A stretch of DNA of 64,000 bases from Streptococcus parasanguinis CC87K (GTDB lineage: Bacteria; Bacillota; Bacilli; Lactobacillales; Streptococcaceae), in NCBI RefSeq assembly GCF_000507765.1, contig NZ_KI669401.1, positions 248,001-312,000 of the forward strand. The letters are read 5' to 3'. The notes beneath the pieces are model-generated. The model was not told where the DNA came from and did not search any database. It saw nothing but the letters and a program-made list of their open reading frames with translations. Positions 54,280 through 63,678 of this stretch are shown in pieces (position 1 is the first letter of the stretch; the number at the start of each line of letters is the position of its first letter). The translations under genes were made by a program, and so were the position numbers.

Positions 54280-55365
54280 TTATTCATTTAAAAAGAGTTC
54301 GGAATTTTTTAAAACCAGTTCACGGACAGAAGCGTATTTTTTCAAGGCTTTGAGTTCTTCTGGGTGGGTGATAAAGGTGATTACATAGCCATCACGCCCC
54401 ATTCGTCCTGTTCGACCGGCACGGTGGGTATAGGTCTCCACATCACGAGGAATATCGTAGTTAATCACACACTCAAGATGTTCAATGTCGATTCCACGAG
54501 CGACTAAATCGGTGGCCAGCAAGAGGGTCAGATGATGGTCTTTGAAGCGTTCCAGAATGACCTTGCGGTATTTGACATTGACATCGCTTGCGAGCGATAC
54601 GGCCTCAACACCACGGTATTGTAGTTTTTCTTCAGCACTACCCAGATCAGACAGGCTGTTGAAAAAAGCCAGACCACGAAAATCTTCAACGTAGGCGAGT
54701 TTGCGGAGCAATTCGACCTTGTCCCGCTTATCCACTTGCATATAAAAATGTTGGATATTGTCCAAAGAAACTCCATCAACCGTAACGCGAAGAGTATTTT
54801 CCTCTAGTTGGTCTGGATCGACCTTGGCTGTGGCGCTCATATAGATATATTGGTGGTCACGGGGAGCATAGTGGCTGATCTTGTCGACGAAGTGGTACTG
54901 AGAATCGCTCAGTAATTGGTCGAATTCATCTAAAATGATAGTTTCCACATTCATCATTTTGATCTTTTTCAGCTTGATCAGTTCAAAGATCCGACCAGGC
55001 GTCCCAACCAGGATTTCGGGTCCTTTTTTGAGACGTTCGATTTGCCGTTTTTGACTAGATCCTGAAAGGAAGAGTTGTGTCTGGAGCCCGAGAGGCTCTG
55101 CCCATTGTTTGGTGACATCAAAAATTTGTCCTGCTAACTCTGTGTTAGGAGCCAAAATCAAGAGTTGTTGGGCCTTCTTCGGTTTGAGTTTGAGCAAGCT
55201 CGGAAAGAGGTAGGCGAGTGTCTTACCAGTACCGGTAGGACTGATTCCGAGGACATTTTCTCCTTCATAGATAGGGGAGAAGATCTGTTCCTGAATTTCA
55301 GTGAATGTATCAAATCCAAGTGTTTCTAACTGGTCTTTCCAGCTTTGTGGAAATTGTTCTTTCAT
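54280..55365 (-). CDS. DEAD-box RNA helicase
   Basis: A 361-residue helicase core with no extra C-terminal domain. Q motif FTEIQEQIF, motif I SPTGTGKT (near residue 41), motif II DEFD in place of DEAD, motif III SAT, motif V ARGID and motif VI HRAGRTGR are in order. It remodels RNA, for example in cold or ribosome assembly; the substrate is unknown. It overlaps the upstream oxidoreductase gene by 4 bp (ATGA). Confidence 0.92.
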   Translation of the reverse strand: MKEQFPQSWKDQLETLGFDTFTEIQEQIFSPIYEGENVLGISPTGTGKTLAYLFPSLLKLKPKKAQQLLILAPNTELAGQIFDVTKQWAEPLGLQTQLFLSGSSQKRQIERLKKGPEILVGTPGRIFELIKLKKIKMMNVETIILDEFDQLLSDSQYHFVDKISHYAPRDHQYIYMSATAKVDPDQLEENTLRVTVDGVSLDNIQHFYMQVDKRDKVELLRKLAYVEDFRGLAFFNSLSDLGSAEEKLQYRGVEAVSLASDVNVKYRKVILERFKDHHLTLLLATDLVARGIDIEHLECVINYDIPRDVETYTHRAGRTGRMGRDGYVITFITHPEELKALKKYASVRELVLKNSELFLNE

Positions 55366-56342
55366 TCTTTTTCATCCTTAAATTGTATTCCAGCGCTTTG
55401 ACGCATCTGGTAGAGGGTTTCATGGACCTGCTCAGCTGTTTGTAACCATTCAAGATAAGCAGCTGGCTTTTGATGAGCGATGGCAAGGGCAAAGGCTTCC
55501 GCCTCTTCTTGCATTTGGTGTGGGCAGGACTGGATCGGAAGGTCGATGACTTCCCCAGAATGGCTGACGAAGCGAGCCTGGTTGATGGCTGCTACAGCAT
55601 TGAGAGTTAGTGTTCCAGTCTTGGTGTAGATTTCAGCAGGTAGATGGCTGGTGATATTTTTCCCTGCCTGAATGGCAACCTGAAACTCTGGATAAATCAA
55701 GACACCTTGACCATAGAGATCAACCGAATTGGGTAATTGCTGAGCGGTGTAGTGGCTGGAGATCGGTTCTCCAAAGAAGCCGATCGCCAAGTAGAGGCAG
55801 TAGACTCCCAGATCCATCAAGGCTCCACCTGCATAGACATCTGAGAAAATATTGGGCATCTCACCTGCAAGAAGGGCAGGCAATTTAGAAGAATATTTGG
55901 CAAAGGTGAAGTTGGCGCCCAGTATTTCCTGGTTAGAGAGGAAGTTTTTAACTACTTGAAAGGCTTCTTCTTGGTAATTTCTGGCAGCTTCAAAGAGATA
56001 GACCTGGTGCTCCTTAGCGAGCTTGACCAGTTCCTTCCATTCAGAAGGGGTGGTCACAGCGGGTTTTTCAATGATGACATGCTTCTTGGCCAGAATAGCA
56101 AGCTTGGCCTGAGCGAAGTGAAGAGAATTAGGGCTAGCAATGTAGACCACATCCAGCTCACTGTCTAAGAAGTCGATGATATCCATGTAGCAAGAGATCT
56201 CCCCATAAGGCTCACAAAACTCTTGAGCTGTCTTCATCTTTCTCGAATACACAGCCTGCAAGTGATAGTGGCCCGTCTGATGAGCAGCTTTAATAAATTC
56301 ATGTGAAATCCAACTCGTACCAATAATTCCCAGCTTTAACAT
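55362..56342 (-). CDS. Gfo/Idh/MocA-family oxidoreductase
   Basis: A 326-residue NAD(P)-dependent protein. The Rossmann loop is LGIIGTSWISHEF at the N-terminus and the family lysine sits in EKPAV (near 95). The C-terminal half is the mixed alpha/beta dimer domain with GALMDLGVYCLY. The family oxidises sugars, inositols or biliverdin; the substrate here is open. The ATG at 56342 has AAGGA 6 bp upstream on the minus strand; an ATG six codons earlier overlaps that site. Confidence 0.9.
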   Translation of the reverse strand: MLKLGIIGTSWISHEFIKAAHQTGHYHLQAVYSRKMKTAQEFCEPYGEISCYMDIIDFLDSELDVVYIASPNSLHFAQAKLAILAKKHVIIEKPAVTTPSEWKELVKLAKEHQVYLFEAARNYQEEAFQVVKNFLSNQEILGANFTFAKYSSKLPALLAGEMPNIFSDVYAGGALMDLGVYCLYLAIGFFGEPISSHYTAQQLPNSVDLYGQGVLIYPEFQVAIQAGKNITSHLPAEIYTKTGTLTLNAVAAINQARFVSHSGEVIDLPIQSCPHQMQEEAEAFALAIAHQKPAAYLEWLQTAEQVHETLYQMRQSAGIQFKDEKE

Positions 56343-56431
56343 AAGGTGTCCTTCCGTCATCGATTCACTCTATTATACCATGAAAAGGGGGAGTGACGGG
56401 GTGAAAAATACTAGGGTTTATGAGAGTTTTT

Positions 56432-56440
56432 TGTTACAAT
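56432..56440 (+). promoter_or_regulatory. Extended -10 promoter of the glycosyltransferase gene at 56471
   Basis: TGTTACAAT, 30 bp before the start. Confidence 0.55.
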
Positions 56441-56470
56441 AGAAGGTGAAGAAATCAAGGAGAGAGTTGA

Positions 56471-57397
56471 ATGACCATATCAGTTGTAGTCCCATGTTTT
56501 AACGAAGAAGAATCGATTCCATTATTTTACGAAGAAATGGAACGAGTTCGGACCTCCATGGGAGAAGAATTTGAATATATTTTTATTAATGATGGGTCTT
56601 CTGATAAAACCTTAGATGTTTTACGAGAACTCAATCTCTTGAATCCTTGTGCTCATTATCTTTCTTTTTCACGAAACTTTGGAAAGGAAGCAGCTCTCTA
56701 TGCAGGACTTCAGCATGCTTCAGGAGATTATGTGACGGTCATGGATGTGGATCTACAGGATCCTCCGGAATTATTGATCGAAATGAAGCAGAAGTTGGAG
56801 GAACAGCCGGATTTAGACTGTGTTGGAACGAGACGCGTAACCCGTGATGGGGAACCTCCTATTCGCTCCTTCTTTGCACGGATGTTTTATAAATTGATCA
56901 ATCATATTAGCCAAGTGGAAATGATTGACGGGGCGCGTGATTTCCGTTTGATGCGCCGTCCTATGGTCGATGCTATCATGGAGTTATCGGAGTACAATCG
57001 TTTCTCAAAAGGAATTTTTGCTTGGGTAGGATTTGAGACAGAATACCTGGAATATAAAAATGTTGAGCGCGTGGCAGGAGAGACGTCTTGGAATTTTTGG
57101 TCCCTCTTCAAATACTCGATCGAAGGAATTGTCAATTTTTCTGATGCCCCACTAAATATTGCCTTTGTTGGTGGACTGTTATCTTGGATATTGGCCTTTA
57201 TTATGGTGATCCTAATTGTGATCCGTACCTTAGTCTTTGGAGATCCTACTTCAGGTTGGCCATCCCTCATGACAGTGATTCTTTTCCTTGGAGGCTTCCA
57301 ATTGCTAACTATTGGGATTTTAGGAAAATATATCGGTAAAATCTTCATGGAAACCAAGAAGCGTCCAATCTATGTTATTAAAGAGAAAAGTAAGTAA
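56471..57397 (+). CDS. GtrB/DPM1-like glycosyltransferase, family GT2
   Basis: A 308-residue enzyme. The GT-A domain has VVPCFNEEESIPLF at the N-terminus, DVDLQDPPELL (the DxD-type metal site, near 94) and a membrane-near amphipathic loop (GARDFRLMRRP). Two membrane helices at the C-terminus (about 230-255 and 265-290) are typical of enzymes that load a sugar onto undecaprenyl or polyprenyl phosphate. The donor sugar cannot be told. It precedes rmlD, so a role in surface glycan decoration is likely. Confidence 0.9.
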   Translation: MTISVVVPCFNEEESIPLFYEEMERVRTSMGEEFEYIFINDGSSDKTLDVLRELNLLNPCAHYLSFSRNFGKEAALYAGLQHASGDYVTVMDVDLQDPPELLIEMKQKLEEQPDLDCVGTRRVTRDGEPPIRSFFARMFYKLINHISQVEMIDGARDFRLMRRPMVDAIMELSEYNRFSKGIFAWVGFETEYLEYKNVERVAGETSWNFWSLFKYSIEGIVNFSDAPLNIAFVGGLLSWILAFIMVILIVIRTLVFGDPTSGWPSLMTVILFLGGFQLLTIGILGKYIGKIFMETKKRPIYVIKEKSK

Positions 57398-57421
57398 AAA
57401 GCAGAAAACTTCTGCTTTTTT
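57396..57421 (+). terminator. Terminator of the glycosyltransferase gene
   Basis: A stem AAAAAGCAGAA/TTCTGCTTTTTT with an aac loop starts at the stop codon. Confidence 0.82.
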
Positions 57422-57430
57422 TGCTATAAT
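57422..57430 (+). promoter_or_regulatory. Extended -10 promoter of rmlD
   Basis: TGCTATAAT follows directly after the preceding terminator, 33 bp before the start. Confidence 0.6.
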
Positions 57431-57462
57431 GATAGGGAAAAAGCATTCGAAAGGAACGTAAC

Positions 57463-58314
57463 ATGATTTTAATTACAGGTGCAAATGGGCAACTTGGAAC
57501 AGAACTTCGCCATTTGTTAGACGAACGAAATGAAGAATATGTAGCCGTTGATGTGGCTGAAATGGATATCACAAATGCAGAAAAAGTAGACGAAGTATTC
57601 GCAGAAGTAAAACCAACCTTGGTCTACCACTGTGCTGCTTACACAGCTGTTGATGCTGCTGAAGATGAAGGAAAAGAGTTGGACTATGCCATCAACGTGA
57701 CTGGTACGGAAAATGTAGCAAAGGCATCTGAAAAACACGGTGCAACCTTGGTTTATATCTCAACAGACTATGTTTTTGATGGTAAAAAACCAGTGGGACA
57801 AGAATGGGAAGTAGACGATCAAACAGATCCTCAAACAGAGTACGGTCGTACCAAACGTATGGGGGAAGAATTGGTTGAGAAACATGTTTCTAACTTCTAT
57901 ATCATCCGTACAGCTTGGGTCTTCGGGAACTACGGTAAGAACTTTGTCTTCACCATGCAAAACCTTGCCAAGACTCACAAAACACTTACAGTCGTTAATG
58001 ACCAACACGGGCGTCCAACCTGGACCCGTACTCTCGCAGAGTTTATGACTTATTTGGCTGAAAACCGTAAAGAATATGGTTATTACCATCTATCAAATGA
58101 TGCTGAAGAAGATACAACTTGGTATGACTTTGCAGTTGAAATCCTCAAAGATACTGATGTAGAAGTGAAGCCAGTGGATTCCAGCCAATTCCCAGCTAAG
58201 GCGAAACGTCCACTGAACTCAACGATGAGCTTGGCTAAGGCTAAGGCTACAGGATTCGTTATTCCAACTTGGCAAGATGCCTTGAAAGAGTTTTACAAAC
58301 AAGAAGTGAAATAA
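57463..58314 (+). CDS. rmlD: dTDP-4-dehydrorhamnose reductase
   Basis: A 283-residue short-chain dehydrogenase (also called RfbD). It has the NADPH loop GANGQLG, the Thr/Tyr/Lys catalytic set (ISTDYVFDG, and YGRTKRMGE for Tyr-x3-Lys near residue 128) and the C-terminal substrate domain. It makes dTDP-L-rhamnose, the donor for rhamnose-containing wall polysaccharide. rmlA, rmlC and rmlB are not in the window. Codon use is still like the core genome. Confidence 0.96.
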   Translation: MILITGANGQLGTELRHLLDERNEEYVAVDVAEMDITNAEKVDEVFAEVKPTLVYHCAAYTAVDAAEDEGKELDYAINVTGTENVAKASEKHGATLVYISTDYVFDGKKPVGQEWEVDDQTDPQTEYGRTKRMGEELVEKHVSNFYIIRTAWVFGNYGKNFVFTMQNLAKTHKTLTVVNDQHGRPTWTRTLAEFMTYLAENRKEYGYYHLSNDAEEDTTWYDFAVEILKDTDVEVKPVDSSQFPAKAKRPLNSTMSLAKAKATGFVIPTWQDALKEFYKQEVK

Positions 58315-58323
58315 TTAAAATGG

Positions 58324-58348
58324 AAAGATGGTGCGAAACCATCTTTTC
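58324..58348 (+). terminator. Hairpin after rmlD
   Basis: A 9-bp stem AAAGATGGT/ACCATCTTT with a 5-base loop is followed by TTCATTC, so the T run is short; read-through into the next gene is likely. Confidence 0.55.
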
Positions 58349-58373
58349 ATTCGGTAATACAATAAGGAGATTT

Positions 58374-59411
58374 ATGAAAGAGCGAAAACTAAATATAGAT
58401 ATACTAAAATGTATTGCAATAGTATTTGTAGTAGCTGTGCATTTTTTTCTTCATACCAATTATTATGGTCGTCCCTATACCTTTAAAAGTATATTTTTAT
58501 CATCTTTTATTTGGATGATTTTTATGACCTGTGTTCCTATATTTATCATGACTACAGGTTATTTAATGAAAGATAAGACTTATAGTAAAACTTACTTTAT
58601 CAAATTACTACCAGTAATTGGAATTTACTGTCTTGCCGCTTCTATCTATACTTTTTTCGACGTTAGAGTTTTTAATATAGATTATCTTGGTAAGTTATTA
58701 GTAAATATATTTTCCTTTAGCCACTATGCATGGTATGTAAATATGTATATTGGGTTATATATAATGATTCCATTTTTAAATGCAGGTTTCAAATCATTTA
58801 ATAATCGTAGAAATCAAGCTATTGCATTAGGTGTTCTAGTATTATTAACTATTTTCCCAGCCACTCTTTCATTGTTTAATAACAATGAGCAAATTTTTAT
58901 GATTGTATCTCACCTAATTCCTGATTATTGGAAGGGACTCTGGCCTATTACATATTATCTTGTTGGTGCTTTTATTGCTTCTTCTAAGAAGAGGTCAACT
59001 ATTAAAGAACTTTTTTTAGTCATTTTAATTCTCGATATATTAAGTGTTTTGGGATTATCAGTAATATCAGGATCTAGTTTTGGAATAGAATACGGTGTTC
59101 TTCCAGTATTTCTATTGTCTTCATTAATTTTTTATTCTGTTATTCAACTACGAGTAGATATTAAAAATGATTGGCTACAAAAAGTTGTCCTATTTATCTC
59201 TAAGAACACTCTTCCTATTTATTTACTATCTGTGATTGGAGATTTATATTGGTATCCTAAAATAGTTGAGAAATGGGGAGATTTTGCAAACATCTTACCA
59301 AAATTTCCTTTTATAGTCATTTTTTTGTTTTTACAATCTCTTTTTATCACCTACGTCATTACTCGAGTTCTAAAATTTGTTCAAAGTATGATTGTTAAAT
59401 ATAACAAGTAA
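58374..59411 (+). CDS. Acyltransferase family 3 membrane protein
   Basis: A 345-residue protein with about ten membrane helices, starting MKERKLNIDILKCIAIVFVVAVHFF with the family RxxD/KC-A-I and His motif. It is of the WecH/OafB class that adds O-acetyl or other acyl groups to surface sugars. The ATG at 58374 follows AAGGAG; the longer frame extends back into rmlD. The gene is visibly AT-richer than those before it, and this continues to the window end. Confidence 0.88.
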   Translation: MKERKLNIDILKCIAIVFVVAVHFFLHTNYYGRPYTFKSIFLSSFIWMIFMTCVPIFIMTTGYLMKDKTYSKTYFIKLLPVIGIYCLAASIYTFFDVRVFNIDYLGKLLVNIFSFSHYAWYVNMYIGLYIMIPFLNAGFKSFNNRRNQAIALGVLVLLTIFPATLSLFNNNEQIFMIVSHLIPDYWKGLWPITYYLVGAFIASSKKRSTIKELFLVILILDILSVLGLSVISGSSFGIEYGVLPVFLLSSLIFYSVIQLRVDIKNDWLQKVVLFISKNTLPIYLLSVIGDLYWYPKIVEKWGDFANILPKFPFIVIFLFLQSLFITYVITRVLKFVQSMIVKYNK

Positions 59412-59511
59412 TAGACTAATGAATCTGAAAATTAATGGGATTTTGTAATATTTGCAATTTGTGTCTATGTCCATTTCATTATAATTTGTAAAGTGGAAAA
59501 TAAAGTAAATT

Positions 59512-59558
59512 AAGGGGGACTGTTTCTCGATTAGAAGAAACATTTCCCTTTGTTTTTT
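59512..59558 (+). terminator. Terminator of the acyltransferase gene
   Basis: AAGGG...TGTTTCT pairs with AGAAACA...CCCTT, with a small internal loop, and is followed by TTTGTTTTTTT. The rest of the 331-bp gap (59412-59742) is AT-rich; apart from the promoter before the flippase gene nothing else is visible. Confidence 0.72.
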
Positions 59559-59697
59559 TGGAAATTTTAAATAATGTAGTAATAATTTTAACTATTGAAA
59601 TATCAAACATATTTTTTTCGGCCGCAGCAAACCAGTATTATTACTAATCATAATATTGGGAGTATATCATAAGCTACTCTCTTTTTTATTGTCTTTA

Positions 59698-59706
59698 TGG
59701 TATAAT
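59698..59706 (+). promoter_or_regulatory. Extended -10 promoter of the flippase-glycosyltransferase unit
   Basis: TGGTATAAT, 36 bp before the TTG start; the -35 region is poor. Confidence 0.6.
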
Positions 59707-59742
59707 TAATGGAATGTGCTTATAGAAAGTGAGTAGAAAAAC

Positions 59743-60996
59743 TTGAGAAAAGTAACTGCCCAAAAGGTGTTTTTCTGGAATATTTTAGGAAGTCTGTCTT
59801 CAGCTGCTGTTTCAGTTATACTTCTTTTTATTGTTACACGTGCTTTAAATAGTGCTTCAGCGGATACCTATAGTTTTGCCTATGCAATTGCGAACCTCTT
59901 TGTTATTGTAGCAAGTTTTCAAGTCAGAGATTTTCAAGCAACAGATATAAGAGAAAAGTATTCTTTTGACACCTATTTTGTCACAAGAATCATTTCTAAT
60001 GTTGCAATGGTTCTTCTTTTAGTGACGTATTTAATTTTTAATATTAATACTCACTCAAATGTAGGGATAATTTTTTGGGTATCTTATTTCCGAGTTAGTG
60101 AAGCCCTATCAGATGTTTTTCAAGGATTGTTTCAGCAGAAAGAACGTCTGGATATTGCAGGGAAGTCTCTTTTCCTGAGAAATACCATTTCAACAATTGT
60201 ATTTGCTTTAACGTTAGTTATCTCTAAAAATCTATTGTGGTCTGTGATCGCACAAACCATCAGTTCATTTATTTTTATTGCTCTATTTGATTATCCTAAT
60301 TCAAAAGTCTTCCATCGCTTAAATCTTAAGAGTGTTAGGTTGAGTAATATTATCAATGTGTTGAAAGATTGTTTACCTTTATTTATTAATGCTTTTTTGT
60401 TGGTCTCAATTTATAATCAGCCTAAATATGCTTTGAATGATATTTTTAATCAAGGTTTGATTGGAAATGGTGTTCAGCGAGATTTTAGTATTTTGTTTAC
60501 ACCAATTTTTGCCATGAATCTTATGATTGTGTTTCTTAGACCAATGATTACACAACTTGCAGTCTTTTTAGAAGAAAAGAAGATTTCTCATTTTGTCACT
60601 TACAAGAATAATCTCTTCAAGATTTTATTTGGAACTTGTACATTAATATTTCTAATTGGTGCTTTTATAGCCATCCCAGCTTTGGATATTGTATACGGGA
60701 CTAACCTTAAGCAGTATCAGACGAGTTTTATCGTCTTGTTGCTTGGAGGAATTGCAAGTACTTTTTCAACTGTATGTGATAATATTTTGACAATATTTAG
60801 GAAGCAACATTTTTTGGTTATTTCCTTTATTGTGGGTTATATTGTGTCAATCTTAACTGCCAAGCCTCTAGTGTCAAAATTTGAAATTTTTGGAGCATCT
60901 CTCTCATTCCTTTGTGCAATGATAGCTTGGTTAATTGCGTCTTTAGTAATTTATTTTGCAACAAATCCATATACAATCTTTAGAAGGAAAAAATAA
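59743..60996 (+). CDS. Wzx-like polysaccharide flippase (MOP superfamily)
   Basis: A 417-residue membrane protein with about twelve hydrophobic segments, starting RKVTAQKVFFWNILGSLSSAAVSVILLF as in oligosaccharide flippases. It should move lipid-linked repeat units across the membrane. The start is TTG with AAAGTGAG upstream. It is followed after one base by a glycosyltransferase gene, so this is the first gene of a polysaccharide unit that runs out of the window. Confidence 0.88.
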   Translation: MRKVTAQKVFFWNILGSLSSAAVSVILLFIVTRALNSASADTYSFAYAIANLFVIVASFQVRDFQATDIREKYSFDTYFVTRIISNVAMVLLLVTYLIFNINTHSNVGIIFWVSYFRVSEALSDVFQGLFQQKERLDIAGKSLFLRNTISTIVFALTLVISKNLLWSVIAQTISSFIFIALFDYPNSKVFHRLNLKSVRLSNIINVLKDCLPLFINAFLLVSIYNQPKYALNDIFNQGLIGNGVQRDFSILFTPIFAMNLMIVFLRPMITQLAVFLEEKKISHFVTYKNNLFKILFGTCTLIFLIGAFIAIPALDIVYGTNLKQYQTSFIVLLLGGIASTFSTVCDNILTIFRKQHFLVISFIVGYIVSILTAKPLVSKFEIFGASLSFLCAMIAWLIASLVIYFATNPYTIFRRKK

Positions 60997-60997
60997 A

Positions 60998-61975
60998 ATG
61001 AAATTTTCAATTATAGTTGCTGCATATAATGTGGCAGAGTATTTAGAAGAATGTGTAGAAAGTCTTGTAAGTCAAAACTTCCCTGATTCTGAATATGAAG
61101 TTCTTATAGTTGATGATGGTTCTACAGATGGCCGAACAGGAATGATTTGTGATCAATTAACATCTGAATTTGAGGTAGTTAGAACCATTCATCAAGAAAA
61201 TGGCGGATTATCTTCAGCGAGAAATACTGGAATTAAATATTCTAAGGGAGATTATTTACTATTTGTTGATGGTGATGACTTTTGGAGTAATCCAGACTTC
61301 CTTGATAAATTATCGAATAACATTGATAAATTTCGAAGTGATGTAATTATATTTTCTTATAATAAATACTATGGATTAGATGATAGCGTCAGGGTTGGTT
61401 TTGATTTTGTTCCCGATTATGGAGGTACCAAAGAGAATATTAAAGGATTAGTCAAAAACGAGATTTTAACCGCTCCAGCTTGGAATAAATGTGTGAAAAA
61501 GAACCTGTTTGAACAAGGACTAGACTTCCCTATTGGTTTTTTATCTGAGGATTGTTTATATTGTGCGAAGCTATTAAAAATGATTTCTACTTATTCGATT
61601 TTAAATATAGATTGTTATCAATACAGACAGAATCGATTGGGAAGTATTACAAATATTGTAAAAGAAAAAAATGTAATTGATATTTTAAAGAGTATCGAAA
61701 TTGGGTTAACTGATGTTAATAGTCTTGACCCTGATGTTAAACATGCATTGAGTATTTACTTTGCGATCTCATATATCTCAATCCTTCCTTACGTTAATCA
61801 ATATTCATCTCATCCTGAAATCCAACGTTTACTTAGAGAGTACAAATTCCTTCTTAAGTTTTCAGATGAGATAGAGAATAGACCATTCAGATACACTGGG
61901 ATGATAACAAGATTATTTGGACTGAGATTATCAATTAAGATATTCCCATATTTGATGAAATTTTATAAAAAATAA
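60998..61975 (+). CDS. Glycosyltransferase family 2
   Basis: A 325-residue GT-A enzyme with SIIVAAYNVAEYLEECVESL, DDGSTDGR (near residue 36) and the metal site FVDGDDFW (near 88). It lacks membrane helices. The ATG at 60998 follows the flippase stop directly, with AAGGAAAAAAT upstream. It transfers one sugar of the repeat unit; donor and linkage are unknown. Confidence 0.92.
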   Translation: MKFSIIVAAYNVAEYLEECVESLVSQNFPDSEYEVLIVDDGSTDGRTGMICDQLTSEFEVVRTIHQENGGLSSARNTGIKYSKGDYLLFVDGDDFWSNPDFLDKLSNNIDKFRSDVIIFSYNKYYGLDDSVRVGFDFVPDYGGTKENIKGLVKNEILTAPAWNKCVKKNLFEQGLDFPIGFLSEDCLYCAKLLKMISTYSILNIDCYQYRQNRLGSITNIVKEKNVIDILKSIEIGLTDVNSLDPDVKHALSIYFAISYISILPYVNQYSSHPEIQRLLREYKFLLKFSDEIENRPFRYTGMITRLFGLRLSIKIFPYLMKFYKK

Positions 61976-61992
61976 TAGATAGAAAGTATAAT

Positions 61993-62961
61993 ATGTCTAA
62001 TCCAACCGTTTCAGTCATAATTCCTGTGTATAATGCACAAGAGGGAATTAAACAATGTATGGATTCTCTTCTAAATCAATCATTTACAGATTTTGAGATT
62101 ATTCTGTTAAATGATGGCTCTACAGATAATAGTTTAGAAGTTATTAAAGGGTATGCTGATGCTAATGATTTTATCAGAGTAATCGATAAAGAAAATGAGG
62201 GAGTTGCTAAAACCAGAAATAAAGGTATACAACTTGCTAAAGGGAAGTACATTGTATTTATCGATAATGATGATTTTGTTGATTCAGATTATTTAGAGCG
62301 TTTTTATAATGCAATAGATCAAGAACAACTAGATATTGTTCTTGGGGGTTATAAGCGTGTTAATCAGGAAATGAAGACACTTTTTAAGCAAGATTTAACA
62401 CAGTCTGAATGGTCTAAGTATATAGTTGTTGCTCCTTGGGCACGTATTTATAGAACTTCATTTTTAATAGATAATAATATCCAGTTCTTTGATTATCCAA
62501 TAGGTGAAGATGTTATCTTTACTTTGACTGCTTACAATTTAACAGAAAAAATTAAAATAATTGATTATAATGGCTATAATTGGTTTTTTAACGAGAAGAG
62601 TATCTCAAACACATCTCAAAGAGGCTTTAATCCGAATATAGATATTGTGTATTTCCTGAGTCACTTGCTTCAAGTTGCTGGAGATTCAAAATATATTCGC
62701 TATTTTATTAAACGATATTACATTTGGTACTTACTCTTTTCTGGAAGAGCCGCTTCAAGCTCGTCATTTATGGATCAATATAGAAAAATTAAACAATGGG
62801 TTTCTAAAGAAAATATTGATTCAAATTTAACACCATTATCATCCGAGATAAATGGAGAAAGAATTCAAACTATTATTTCTGTAATGGCTTTTAGAACTTT
62901 AGAACGTTTAAGATTAGTTTCACTGTTTTCGAGATTTTACTGTAAAGGAAAGGAGAAGTAG
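61993..62961 (+). CDS. Glycosyltransferase family 2
   Basis: A 322-residue GT-A enzyme with VSVIIPVYNAQEGIKQC, LNDGSTDNS and FIDNDDFVD (the DxD site, near 94). It is a paralogue of the gene before it (same layout, moderate similarity by eye), so probably adds another sugar of the same unit. It ends directly before the TTG start of the next gene. Confidence 0.92.
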   Translation: MSNPTVSVIIPVYNAQEGIKQCMDSLLNQSFTDFEIILLNDGSTDNSLEVIKGYADANDFIRVIDKENEGVAKTRNKGIQLAKGKYIVFIDNDDFVDSDYLERFYNAIDQEQLDIVLGGYKRVNQEMKTLFKQDLTQSEWSKYIVVAPWARIYRTSFLIDNNIQFFDYPIGEDVIFTLTAYNLTEKIKIIDYNGYNWFFNEKSISNTSQRGFNPNIDIVYFLSHLLQVAGDSKYIRYFIKRYYIWYLLFSGRAASSSSFMDQYRKIKQWVSKENIDSNLTPLSSEINGERIQTIISVMAFRTLERLRLVSLFSRFYCKGKEK

Positions 62962-63678
62962 TTGAGAGTATTAATGATAATTCCTGCCTACAATGAGGAG
63001 GAAAGTATTTTCGATACGGTAACGAGTATCTTGAATTACCGCAAGAAGGTTGATTTTGATTTGGACTATGTGGTTATCAATGATGGATCAACAGATATGA
63101 CAAAACAAATTCTTGACGAGAACCATTTTAATGCTGTTCATCTCGTGATGAATCTTGGAATTGGTGGTGCGGTTCAAACAGGATACAAATATGCACTAGC
63201 GCATGATTATGATGTAGCAGTTCAATTTGACGGTGATGGCCAGCATGATATCGAATCCTTGTCAGATTTGCTAGAACCAATTAGAAAAAACGAAGCAGAC
63301 TTAGTTATTGGATCTCGTTTTGTTGGTGATGTTAAGTCGGAATTTCAGACAACTTTTATGAGACGCTTTGGTATAGGAGTTATTTCTAACTTGATTAAGT
63401 GGACAACAGGTCAAAGGGTCTTAGATACAACTTCGGGATATCGATTAGCTGACAAAGTTGTGATCAAACAATTTGCTAGACGTTACCCAATCAAGTATCC
63501 AGAGCCTGAAACAATTGTTCACATTTTGAAACGTAAATATAAGGTTGTGGAAAAACCTGCTAATATGTTTGAACGTACTGGCGGAGTGTCCTCCATCACT
63601 CCTATCAAGTCTATTCGTTATATGATTGAAGTATGTTCATCCATTTTAATCGCAGCCTTTATGAGGGAGAGTGAATAA
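62962..63678 (+). CDS. Glycosyltransferase family 2, DPM1/RfaG-associated type
   Basis: A 238-residue GT-A enzyme beginning RVLMIIPAYNEEESIFDTV, with NDGSTD, QFDGDGQHD (metal site near 92) and GSRFVGD. It is shorter than the neighbours and close to the polyprenyl-phosphate mannosyl/glucosyltransferase type but lacks C-terminal membrane helices. TTG start with AAGGAGAAG upstream. Such genes are usually followed by a DUF2304 gene, as here. Confidence 0.92.
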   Translation: MRVLMIIPAYNEEESIFDTVTSILNYRKKVDFDLDYVVINDGSTDMTKQILDENHFNAVHLVMNLGIGGAVQTGYKYALAHDYDVAVQFDGDGQHDIESLSDLLEPIRKNEADLVIGSRFVGDVKSEFQTTFMRRFGIGVISNLIKWTTGQRVLDTTSGYRLADKVVIKQFARRYPIKYPEPETIVHILKRKYKVVEKPANMFERTGGVSSITPIKSIRYMIEVCSSILIAAFMRESE